Positions 43,831-54,900 of a stretch of DNA of 60,000 bases are shown piece by piece; position 1 is the first letter of the stretch; each line of letters opens with the position of its first letter. The notes beneath the pieces are model-generated. The model made no database searches. It saw only the letters and a list, made by a program, of their open reading frames with translations, and was not told where the DNA came from. Source of the stretch: Lineus longissimus (Eukaryota; Nemertea; Pilidiophora; Heteronemertea; Lineidae); assembly GCF_910592395.1 (NCBI RefSeq), contig NC_088326.1, positions 13,275,001-13,335,000 of the forward strand, read 5' to 3'. The position numbers and the translations under genes are program-made.

Positions 43831-46566
43831 ATGTTGACTGTGATTATTGAAGAAGAGGAGGTGCATCCTCCGGAATTAAACTCAACGTACAAGGAAGCTG
43901 TTGCCTGCGCACGAACTCTCACTGGTGAGGCCTCCATGGAGTATCCAGCAGAGCTGAACCCTTGGCACAAGGAGGTGGTTCCCTGCCCACAAACTCTCCG
44001 CAGAGAACACTACCCAGCAGAGTTGAACCCCTGGCACAAGGAGGTGGTTCCCTGCCCACAAACTCTCCGCAGAGAACACTACCCAGCAGAGTTGAACCCC
44101 TGGCACAAGGAGGTGGTTCCCTGCCGACAAACTCTCCGCAGAGAACACTACCCAGCAGAGTTGAACCCCTGGCACAAGGAGGTGGTTCCCTGCCCACAAA
44201 CTCTCCGCAGAGAACACTACCCAGCAGAGTTGAACCCCTGGCACAAGGAGGTGGTTCCCTGCCCACAAACTCTCCGCAGAGAACACTACCCAGCAGAGTT
44301 GAACCCCTGGCACAAGGAGGTGGTTCCCTGCCCACAAACTCTCCGCAGAGAACACTACCCAGCAGAGTTGAACCCCTGGCACAAGGAGGTGGTTCCCTGC
44401 CCACAAACTCTGCGCAGAGAACACTACCCAGCAGAGTTGAACCCCTGGCACAAGGAGGTGGTTCCCTGCCCACAAACTCTCCGCAGAGAACACTACCCAG
44501 CAGAGTTGAACCCCTGGCACAAGGAGGTGGTTGCCTGCGCACAAACTCTCCGCAGAGAACACTACCCAGCAGAGTTGAACCCCTGGCACAAGGAAGATGT
44601 TGCCTGCGCACAAACTCTCCTCGGCGAGGCCTACAGGGACCACCCAGCAGAGTTAAACCCCCGGCACAAAGAGGTGGTTGCCTGCGCACCAACTCTCCGC
44701 AGTGAGGACTGCCCGCCGAAAGTTCCGTAAGTATATCCACGGGAGGTAATGTGATTGAGATGACACGCAGTTACCGGAACACAAGCTTGTTTCTCCAGTC
44801 ACGGCCTAGTTTGACAGTGAGAGTGAGAGTAAATGAAATTTCCTAAAGGAGATTTTCTCAAAGTGTGGATCAAACGAGGCGACCATCATTAAAAACAATA
44901 AATTTGTACAAGTATTTTTCAAGAGAATGCCTTACATCAAACGATATTCTTCTTCAGACCAAGGAAGTTCATTAACAGGACCATGACACCGAATTCTGGT
45001 AAGTATCTCACAGACTCATTTTTTATTAACTGTGAAAATCCTGCCCATCACTTCTTCAATTGTCAGTGGCTGTCTATTATTAAGCGAGAACGAATTTCTC
45101 AATTAATAGCCGCCATCAAAAATTAAAGCTGACCTCTCATCATGAATGTCGATTAAACTTTAAAGCTCAACTGTCTCAATGAATGTCAGTGAAAAAATTA
45201 AAGCTGAACTAGGCCCAAAAAGAACTTGTGTCATTTTAACCAAATTCATCATATTTCAGACTCCGATGCAACTTCTGGCTACCTCTCCGGCAATGAAGAC
45301 CCACACAAGTTGAGCGAGCTCTCGAACAGACCTTTGGCAGTGGTAAGTATAAATTGACAGGGAGGCATTCTAAATACATGTACAATGTATGTCGCTTGAT
45401 TCTTAAGCCGCAATTTCGCTTTGTGCCGCACTCAATGATGCCAAAGTCTGTTGACTGGTGTTGCGGCGAAAACCCCCGAAACAACTGTGCGAAAGACTTC
45501 GATTCTTCACGTTTGCAATCGGGACAAGTGCCACCCTTGCGCGTAGGGTATTCTGAACAGCTTCTTTGAACATTGATCGAGATTTCTTGTAGACGTTGAC
45601 TGAATATCTCTTATCATGTTGCAAAAGAGCTTCAGGTGAAGAAGGCATAGAGTAGCATCAGTCAGATAGAGATATTTTCGGGGAGGCATTGCACGTTTAC
45701 AATTGCGTTAACATTATTTAACCCTTTTCGCTACAGAAAACGCCAAGTGATTCCATTGCATCTTGCAAAAGCAGGTCAACGCTCCTTGTTGCACCCGGAG
45801 ACACTTTATGCCCTCTGCCTGTAAAAGTTCCAGAAGAGTTATCATCTGCCGATATTCCGAAAGAGGGCGTTGCCATCGCTGATGTAAATGTGGAGAAACA
45901 AGCCGCCCGTACGCCTAACGAGGGCTACTGCATCTGGGTTGATACATACACCGGTGAGCTTTTGGTTGAGGAAGACACTCCCACTGCTCCGCCTGAAGAG
46001 GTCGCCACTCTCCAATGTGATACTGCCGTTGAACCAATCGTTGTCGAGCCAGAAGCTCCGACTGAATTGCCGAAAGAGGCCGCTACTACTGAGAGCGATA
46101 TGTCCGATGTTCAAATTGACAATGAAGAACAAGCACCGACTGTTGTTGAGGAGGCTGCATTTGAAGAGATCAGCATTGGTGATTTCGTGATGCGTATTGA
46201 GGAGGATGGGCGAACATCGGCGGCCAGTAATGAAAAGGTAGCTATTGAATTGCGGGCAAAAGAATCAGAATGCTGTGATTGGCTGATTTATAAGTTGATG
46301 CTGATGCTGATGCAAGCAGAATAAAAAGCCGTTCTCATACTGTCCTACTGGGTATTTTACGTGCAAACGCACGGAACTTAACACTCCGTAGGTCAGTGGT
46401 AAAGGCGATGCCTTGCCCGAGTTGCCAATTACAGAATTCGACGCAACGCAGACGTAACTGATTTCTGTTTTCTTTGTTTCAGAAGCCAAGCAAAGTTCGA
46501 AAACTCTGGCTCCGCATCAAGGCCGCTTTCACCTGCTGCCTCCGCCCACAAACAGACAATGAGTAG
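43831..46566 (+). CDS. 534-residue repeat protein with acidic centre and basic cysteine-containing tail
   Basis: Five coding exons: 43831-44726, 44958-44998, 45260-45342, 45737-46237 and 46483-46566. The first three donors are identical (GTAAGTAT), acceptors are pyrimidine-rich, phases fit throughout and the total is 535 codons. Exon 1 begins MLTVIIEEEEVHPPELN and encodes about twelve tandem copies of a 23-residue repeat, consensus YPAELNPWHKEVVPCPQTLR plus REH. Outer copies are diverged (VACAQTL, GEA) and inner copies nearly identical. Exons 2-3 add a basic then serine-rich linker. Exon 4 is acidic and proline/glutamate-rich (VVEPEAPTELPKEAATTESD, GDFVMRIEEDGR). The last exon is short and basic with a Cys pair (VRKLWLRIKAAFTCCLRPQ), possibly a membrane-binding tail. 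No signal peptide, no known domain. The start could lie upstream in the same frame (43768) if the acceptor at 43823 is not used. Confidence 0.82.
43935..44715 (+). repeat. 69-bp coding minisatellite
   Basis: The period is 69 bp (AGTTGAACCC at 44021, then 44090 and so on), about ten regular copies plus diverged 78-81-bp edge copies. Because 69 is a multiple of 3 and the unit lacks stops, the other + frame and two - frames also stay open for about 250 codons. These are shadows. The frame used by the spliced gene is the one in which the diverged edge copies are still recognisable. Confidence 0.95.
46238..46325 (+). promoter_or_regulatory. Possible intronic polyadenylation (alternative 3' end)
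   Basis: If the last intron is retained, the frame continues from 46238 for 28 codons to a TAA at 46322-46324. The hexamer AATAAA (46320-46325) overlaps that stop. A transcript cleaved shortly after would encode a different C-terminus (CCDWLIYKLMLMLMQAE). No canonical AATAAA was seen in the first kilobase after the regular stop. Confidence 0.3.
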
Positions 46567-46850
46567 ATCTCCCCGACTCCTTAAAAAACTCGAAGATCCC
46601 ACGGCAGGTTTCGAACACTGCGGTGAGCTTGAGGTCCCCGTCGAGGAGTGGATACGGTTTACCATCTGCGGCACCAGAGCCCTCGGTTGCCATGGCTGCA
46701 CTGCCTCTACGAGCACGTGCCGCACCTCGCCCCTGGCAGCCTTGGGTGCGTGGTGACGAGGTCGGATGACCGGGGCAGACAAGAGGGGTGGTCGACTCGG
46801 AGAAATAAGCGCCGAGTAAAATTTGCCCTTAAAACATGAAACACTTCGGC
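46567..46850 (+). other. Probable 3' UTR of the 534-residue protein gene
   Basis: Moderately GC-rich sequence after the TAG. A 65-codon frame at 46559-46756 overlaps the true stop in another frame and lacks support. The end of the UTR is not defined. Confidence 0.4.
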
Positions 46851-46920
46851 CATTTTTTTCCTTTTTCCTTTTTCCTTTTTTTCCTTTTTTTCCTTTTTTC
46901 CTTTTTTCCTTTTTTCCAAC
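46851..46920. repeat. Pyrimidine microsatellite (CCTTTTT)n
   Basis: About ten imperfect copies of CCTTTTT or CCTTTTTT on the + strand. Confidence 0.9.
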
Positions 46921-47222
46921 ATTTTCTTGTTTTTTCTCTACTTTTTCCAGCCATAGCCGACAGATTTATCAGTTTTTTTTGCCTGCCCCTATTTAAGTAG
47001 TGATTGATGCCACTCGGCCATACCGCACTCGCGGGTCAGTCATTACGGCTAGGGAACGGCAAGTTTTTTCGATTTTTTTACTTTTTCCTCCATTTTCCTA
47101 TTTTTTGCCATAGAAAATAGATTAACCAGTTTTTTGGCCTGCCCCTATTTAAGTGGTGGCTGATGCCTCTTGGCCATACCGCACTCGCGGGTCAGTCATT
47201 ACGCCTAGGGAACGGCTGCCTT
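46921..47222. repeat. 156-bp tandem duplication with TATA-like core
   Basis: Two copies, with matching GCCTGCCCCTATTTAAGT at 46981 and 47137, then TGATGCC, CGGCCATACCGCACTCGCG or the near-identical TGGCCATACC version, and GGTCAGTCATTACG with CTAGGGAACGGC. Identity is about 90% over the 85-bp core and lower in the T-rich parts. TATTTAAG resembles a TATA box in both. No product is recognised downstream of either copy. Confidence 0.8.
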
Positions 47223-47288
47223 TTCCTTTTTTTCTTTTTTTCCTACTTTTCCCCCTTATTTCCTAGTTTATTGCGCTTACTTTCAAAG

Positions 47289-47468
47289 AACGACACCACA
47301 CCAGACGGTCCTGCCTCGGTCGGACATCCTTCCGAATCCCACGGAGTAACAGTGTCTGATGTTGATCAAGTCTGCACCGCACCAAGTACGACCTCGGCTT
47401 CGCAGCGCCACCTATCGCTCCGTGGCTCTAAGAGTTGTGCCAGGGGAGTCTCGTGTACAAAGTTGTAA
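47289..47468 (+). CDS. Weak candidate terminal exon
   Basis: After a long pyrimidine stretch and a possible acceptor (TTTCAAAG, or TTTCCTAG at 47265), 59 codons are open to a TAA: NDTTPDGPASVGHPSESHG, VTVSDVDQVCTAPSTTSAS and others. With the first acceptor it is in phase with exon 4 of the 534-residue protein gene, so an alternative last exon is conceivable. The composition is serine/threonine-rich and not diagnostic. Confidence 0.2.
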   Translation, partial: NDTTPDGPASVGHPSESHGVTVSDVDQVCTAPSTTSASQRHLSLRGSKSCARGVSCTKL

Positions 47469-47469
47469 A

Positions 47470-50400
47470 TAATTCGTTGCAGTTCGTTAAAGTTCGTTAC
47501 AGTTAATCGTTTGATACCGTTTTTCGTTTATACATAAAAAACAAAGCCCAAAGTACAGTCTCGTTGTTCGTTTTTCCAAGACAAGTCAATTCTTACAAGA
47601 TTTTCAGACTGGCCAACATGTATGTTATTACGTGATTGTGAAGGCAAATGACCGCACGAGATTCAACCTCGCCCAGCGTCACGTGATGCAAACACTGAGC
47701 AGACGTCCAGCTGCCATTTTCATATTTCACGCTCAATGTTCTCGGCTTGAAAAATAATCAAGAACCCGTATCATAAACATGACAGATCGACGGGTGGTGA
47801 TAAAATGTTACCAAGAATAGTCCGAAACGGCGCGTCGCGCATTTCGCCGCCATTAACCCCGGACATTTAGTTCAGCAAATACCATTAAGCCATTTTCTAA
47901 AACATCGATATCTCTCGCGAAGTGTCAGAAATAAATTTGCTTCCAATCGTTTCGCCAGACGCCTCTTCCACCATAATACTTGCAGGGAATTGTTCATTAG
48001 AAGCGCGTTTTACGAGTTTATCTAATCAACTGATCGGGCAAGTGGAACGATATCTCGGGGTGGTCAGAGGCTATCGTACCGGCCTACGCTGGTAAACTTC
48101 ACGCTAAGTACCTTTGGGGATTAAGTTTGAAGAGATGCCTCTGGTATGCGTTTCTTTTCAGGAATTTGGTGGTTAATTCAAAGTTTTCTTCAAATAAATC
48201 TGATTCAAACAGACACAGTTCGTCTGCGAGAAAAATATGCTCAAGCTACCGTCATCGTATTTGCCGTTAATAACGCTCTTTTAAAGAAAGTTTAAACATT
48301 CAGTCAAAAATACCTCAGCCAAAAGTTAATGGTCTTTCGGTAGATGGTATTTCGGTAGATGAAATTCCTTCTTCCATCATGACCATACGGTATACAGTCT
48401 GGAGATTTAGTGAAATGTTCATCAGACACCGACGCATCGTACTGTTCCTTTGCGAATGAAAACAAGATTGTCGAGAAGAGTGATGTTCACCGGTTCATTT
48501 TTCTACTGCCAGGAGGCCTCAACGATCAGCGAGTGTTCTGGTATACCAGGGTTAGTGCGTTTCCCGTGTTTGTTTATACCCTCAATGTTTTGACGGCATC
48601 GCTCACGACTACACTGGATCAAAATATTAGGTTTCTTGAGCTTTTCTGAAACCTTTTAGACTTTTTTCAGCCAACACAACTATGCACCCCCAAGAGGTTA
48701 TTCAGATGAATTTTAAAAAGGCAAAGTTTTTAAGCGGGCCTGTGAAAAACCCCCAAAGGGTCATTGAATTCCTCGGTATCCGGAAAAACCCTACATCGTC
48801 TTCTGAAAGCTCAAAAATCGATATTTTATTTTTCTGTATTTAAGAGTGTACAATAAGTACATTAGGTACGACATTACAATTCGTTATTCATACTAATTAC
48901 TTAAATGTCTGAATTAGGAAGCTACATGTATCCCTTGACATTTCATGTATCCCTTGACATTTCAAACAGATCTTATGCAGACCGTTTTACGAAGATGAAA
49001 TGACGGTTTTGTGTCATATTGTTTTTGTCGCGTGGGTTGAAGTTCTGGGGAGCGGGAGCATTAAAAAAGAAATCCAGCAGCCGAGACCGATTCAGTACGC
49101 CAGAAGTTGACTTCTGCCGCATATTTTTCATGAAATGAACAGTTTTTCTGACAGCGCGCGCACAGGAGATAAAACCCAGATACAAAGAAGATATCTTTAA
49201 GTTTTTAGGCGAAAATATCACGGCTTATTTTTAGGCGAGCATCTCTTCTGCAGAATCTCCCTGCCAGGAACAGGCACAAGTCAAGGGCCTTTGGTCTAGG
49301 TTATCGTGGGCACTCGGTCTAAATATCCGGCATGCGAGATAAAGGCAGGGCAGTTGAGTGTTTTAAGGGCTGAATGCGGCACAGGTGTAGCGAAGGCCTA
49401 AAAAATCAAATGCAAAATTCTTAAAATCTCGTCAAAAGCAAACTATTTCATGTAGTAACTTTGTGTCAGCTAAAGCTAAACGGGCATAATATAATAACGT
49501 ACAGCGGTCATTTTTAGTTCAGTCCTGCTGATTATAGCCAAGCGTGGATACGAGTTCAATTTGGATCACCCAAATTCACAGTTTCAGCATGGCTGAAAAC
49601 TTCGAAGAATCGAAGTCCCTGGCTGGCTTTAGTGCGGGAGGGATTCTTACTTCTCGTTCAAACTACTGTTTTTTAATAAGTGTTCCCTAAGGTCCCGACG
49701 ATCTGCCTTAGACTAACTTACTGCTTCACTTCCTCCTTGAACTAGTTCTTTGATACAGCTACACAAGTAGCAAATTGAACGAACCTCCTCGAGCATAAAC
49801 TGACATGAAGATGTTTAGAAACGTCTTGACGCTGCCCAGCCCAAGTGCTCAAGACTCCCAACCGACGACGTACCTTCTCAGAGAAGATACTTAAAATGTT
49901 CTCGGCGTTTCCTTGTGTATTTTCTATTTGTTCGATTGGTGTTTGTCTGGAGGAAAATGTCCAAACATTTCAGGTGAAGATTATGCAGACGTACAAGGTG
50001 TAGGATTGGGAAGCGGGCGGCCATTTCCGAAGCAGAATTTGCGGAGATTTTGATTTTGGCGTATAAGTGTTCAATCAGAGATGCTCAATTTAGCATCACC
50101 GGCGCATGCATTAGAAATGAGCCAATCGCAATACACTATTTTGGGTAGGCAAACAGTCAGGTACATTAAACTCGAACCATCACCAAGCAGGGTATCAATC
50201 GAACAATAAAAACCAAGCAAATATTTACAACTGAATGTCACATCCTAATTTCACTGAACCCGGAAATTCCGTTTCATTATCGAACGAATTATCAATTATT
50301 GCTTTATATAAATCGTCTCTTTGTCGAATGATACAAACAATAACAAACAATTTCGATCGAGGCAAATCCCGCATCCTTGGCACCAAAACAATAGACAGGC

Positions 50401-51780
50401 AGACGACACCAGTATTAGCAGACGACAACACGTCCCCAACAGCTTTTCCGTTGTAATGGCAATAGACTTTGCATTGCGAATAACTTCATATGGTGAGGTT
50501 GTGTCGATAATTCCGCTCTCCGTTGGCCCAACTGAGCGCGATTTCCATGAAAATGGTTCAACGGATTCGGAACGTTTTTGGGAAGGGGAGCTATATGGTC
50601 GTGTTTGTTGGATGGTATGAATACCATTCACGGCTCTGTTTCAGGCAAGGTGCCACACTTTGAAATGAGTAAAGACTGAAGTTAGTTTGACTCTAGCACT
50701 TGAGATGCTTCTTTCATTATCATCACCTCAGATCAACACACAGACGTTTTTTGTTGCCAATCGTTTATTTTGAAACCCACCCGAACTTTTTCTGCTGTGA
50801 CCAAGGGGTTGACCCAAGTTTCCTGTCATCCGCTTCTCTCCTGGAAATGCCAAGGAAAAACCGCAAGAAAGATCGATACCGGCATGTTTATTTCACAGAA
50901 CTAAAATACAGTTTTTCATGCCATGATAACTTGGTGAAAATATCCCCACACTTGCGTCAAAAATGTGTACAATTACATTATAGATTTGATCTAACGAGAC
51001 ATGACGCCTCCCCGAGGCCTCGCGTCTTTCGACATCAATTTGTTTATTACAAAATCCATTAGACATCGCCAAAAGTTGGTTTGAGACGCTCAGCTGGAAA
51101 GTGGTCTCAAAAAACAAAGGTTTGTTTTGTTCCACACTTGTAATGTTTAGTCAAACTTTCGCGCCACGAGGGAACCAATGTAAACAAACCGTTGACAACC
51201 AAAATATGGTTACCATCTCCTTGGCGACGGTAGAGACACGGTTGAACCGTGAAATGGTGCAGAAATCGGCAGATATGGATGAATGATTTCCTTCGTTTAC
51301 AATGTGATGGACGGAAAAGGGGAAATTGTGGCACAGACCTGTGAAGCGGAACGAAGAAATGCTGCCTTCATTGCATTCTGGAATTCGCTGGCAAAAAAAC
51401 CACAGTGTCCTCAAACCATGAAAGAAGATGGCTACAGAAGTTGCCCATTTTCATCTGTTTACAACAAGGACAAGTCGTTGTTTTACAGATCAAGCTGCAA
51501 CATTTGTTTTACGTTTTTTTGGGCCACAAAGAATCTACAGTGAGCTTTCAGGGTGACTTTCTTCATTCCCAGTATACAGTTTGTAGGCCTTCCATTCTCT
51601 GCGTCAACCTGGGCCAATGCCACCGTAAATCAGAAATGAACACTCACCGAAACAATACACTATCAATTATCTCTCCCATTAACCCCGCCGAGGTGTAAAC
51701 AACCTAAACAAAACACACCATCAGAAAAGAAAACTTTATGGCAGGGTTTGCAATTAAAAAGAGGAAAGCTTGACAAAATG
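47470..51780. other. Intergenic sequence, no supported gene
   Basis: Scattered short frames on both strands (for example 50321-50631, 51283-51543) lack splice context and protein-like composition. No RNA gene or strong repeat was seen. A short duplication of ATGTATCCCTTGACATTTC occurs at about 48927 and 48946. Confidence 0.45.
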
Positions 51781-51788
51781 TTGACAAA

Positions 51789-51976
51789 TTGCTGGCGGAG
51801 GACAACATGTCCGCCTTGGTGACAGTGGAAACGAGCTGTGACGGCGCCCGTCGTCTGCCCGCCCCACGGAAGCTGGGCCCTGAAACGCCGCAGACGATAT
51901 TTTGGAACTCAGCCGTTAAATATTTTCTTGACCTTCGAACCTCTCTTGAGGGGCCTGCGAGTCACATCAAAGTAAC
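51789..51976 (+). other. Weak candidate first exon
   Basis: A GC-richer frame includes MSALVTVETSCDGARRLPAP and TIFWNSAVKYFLDLRTSL, with a possible donor AAA|GTAACA at about 51971. No partner exon was found. It is noted because it is the most protein-like short frame in the right-hand third of the window. Confidence 0.17.
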
Positions 51977-51999
51977 AGGTTGTTTTAGAACATGACCTG

Positions 52000-54900
52000 T
52001 GACATTTTACATGTTTTACGACATGTCGTTATGTGCCGAAAATGAGGCTAATGCACGGCGGCCATGTTTAAAAAATAATTCCAAAAACTTTAAAAATCGA
52101 GTTTGAGATGAAACTTAACTGATTTCAAACAAAACGATTGCAGTTGTTGCAGGTATACACAAAGTGGGATGCAGTGGCCTTCACAACAGAATTTAGAATT
52201 TGTTGGAAATATTGCACAATTGTGTGGGCCATTCAAAAGTTCAATACATCATCCTTCTTCACAGGAGCAAAAAGTTTGAAGGTTTCAGTTTGAACTTGTA
52301 CCAGGCCTTCGATAAATAAGGCCTATGAACAAAAGCATCGACTTTCCAATAAAACATAAAATACGTGACTTTTCCCATGATTGTATGAGTCAGCCTTTGA
52401 TTGAGATGGCTGTAGAATGAATCATGACCATACATCAGAACATCTTAAAGAAAATAATTATGATATATTTTATGTTCTAGAAATAAAAGAACGTCATGAT
52501 GACCCTATTGAAATCGACACAAAAAGTATTGCAGAATGTAAGTTTATAAGATTATAGTAAACGACTCTGACAAAGCTGTTGTTTATTGAAAACAGTTGGC
52601 GATGTTGGTGATTTTCGAAATCGGTTCTTGCATTCAGTATTTTGTGAGGTCACCCGGCCACATGGCAGCCATTGGATGTCTCTAAAAGCCAGACGCGGGA
52701 ACTTTGAGGCGGCGCGGCGGGGCGCCAGAAATTAGCATCTCAAATCAAATCATCATATTTCTAAATCATATCGAATTATGACGGGGCACCTTGGGTCAGA
52801 TATGTGAAGATATGTTCCTGCCTTCGGGTGGCTTTCGCACAGAGTCTCCAAGTTTGACTCAAATGCAAGTTTTGATAGAACAATGGTATAATTATGTAAG
52901 ACACGACAATTGGCTTATCAAATTTCAGAATTGTGTTATCTTTAGATAGTCACATATTAGGAAGAGGAGTGATTATGGGAACTGGTAGACATGGTCTTTA
53001 ATAGGTCTGTATACCAAAGGCTGCTCAAGATGTTAAATGATTTGCTGAGAAAGAACACTTACTGATTACGCTTATTTTGGAGATAAAGACATAGTTAATT
53101 GGCCGGGGGCAGATGTACTCATTCGATAATCTTGCCCAAACCAATATGACCAAAACCTTAGTCCGGACTTACTCAGCTCAATCTCTCCCTCAACAGTCAA
53201 CGGACATGGGGAGGGCCGTTTAAACGGGGGACTGTGTTGACTTATATACAGACTAACGCGGTTGGTAAGGGGAGAGGTATTTTTTGAAGAAACAACCATT
53301 TGCTCTTCGTTTATACTCACGGATTCGAGAAACAAACATAGGAATCTTCTCGGAAACACTGCAAAATTAGCAAAATAAAATATCTCTACAAACCGAAGTG
53401 AAAACTATTTATATGCGCTTCATTATTTTTCTGCTAATTAGCAAGTTTGTTTACACCCGCGACCACCCAGGCAAGATTGGTCTCTGATGCCGCGGCGTAA
53501 ATCTTAGTCTACCTGTGTGGGGTGAGCATTTAGTCGATATAGACACCTCGTATTTTATTGATTATCGATTGGGCTGTGATATTTTTGTGATTTATAGCAC
53601 TTTCCTAAAAAAAACGTAACGGTTTTACTTACATGCATGTACATGTACATGAAATGATGGTATGCACTACACCACCAAAACAATATTCAGTATTAACTGG
53701 TGAGGGGTCACATTATACAACATATCGCCAAAACTACATTGAACAAGATTCAACACCGCATCAAACATAGTTGTTCGAAGGGACGTTTAAACCATTAGGT
53801 TACGTTGTTTTGCGTGATTCGCACATGACAAACAGACAAAAGCTTCTGCTCTGCGATATCGCATGCGTTGTGCGATACGAACAAAATCGCATTCAGTATG
53901 TGGAGTGCAATGAATGCGATTGCAGCAACGTATGCGGCAGTGCATTAGTCACTTCACGCCGCGCTGGACGTAAACAACGCACATAAATCGCAGCAATGCT
54001 TTGTCCAAAAAGTATGCCAAATCGCCACATCTGAATCCTACCCTGAGAGGTTGGCTGTGCTTTGTCTACGTGATGAGAACACTGAGCCTCGCTCCCGAGA
54101 GGAGAACAACCTTATCATAATTGTCCAAATTAACGATGACAGCCAGAAAAATTAAATGCTTGTATAATCATGAATTGGTGACATTTAAATAATCATAATC
54201 AGCCTGGGTCAGCTGATAACTTCCTGGAAGTATTTACAATGCATTGAGAAAAACACAAGAGATGAGATTCGACTGGCGATGATTTCGTGTACAAATCGGA
54301 ACAAACTGCGATACAATGTATTTGGTAATCTTTCAGGTGAAAATATTTCCATTTTCAACCTTTAAATCTCTGCCATATTTCACTTTCATTCTTTCTTTGC
54401 CACCTTTTCTCTCTCTTTGCTTCTTGACCATGTTGAACAACCGCTAGCGGTACGAACTTTTTACTTTGAAAAACTAATCTCGATGAACTTGATCTTGCAC
54501 TGTGCACTTAATTCTAGTACACGTGTATATTTTTATCCAAAAAACACGAACTAAATCAGTTCGAAGACCAATTATTTGTTTTAGCAAAGTAACAGTACGC
54601 GATGTCACACAAAAAACCCGTTAGTTTACACTTATGGTTGTTTATTGAGACATTTCAAGTAGCGATGATTTCCACAAGTGCTTGACGGTTTATGGCGATC
54701 GCTCATGAATATGTAAATATTTACCCAGCGGGGTCAAAGGTTACAGGACGTCGTGTTGGAGGGTGGATATAAAATGTACGACATAACATCTCGCTTCATC
54801 TGTTTCGTAGCAAATTTTCACAATTTTGATAGAAATGGAACACGGACGCCGGAATTTGTTTATAAGTTTCATTTTTTGCGAGCGTGGCTTCTGTCTTTGT

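Noticed and set aside
43882-44740. Two long open frames on the - strand (253 and 273 codons) and a second + frame (247 codons) over the 69-bp repeat
   Set aside because: They stay open only because the period is a multiple of three. The frame with splice-compatible flanks and recognisable diverged edge repeats is the + frame used in the 534-residue gene.
45842-46190. Frames on the - strand and second + frame across exon 4 of the repeat protein
   Set aside because: Shadows of exon 45737-46237, which has acceptor, donor and phase support.
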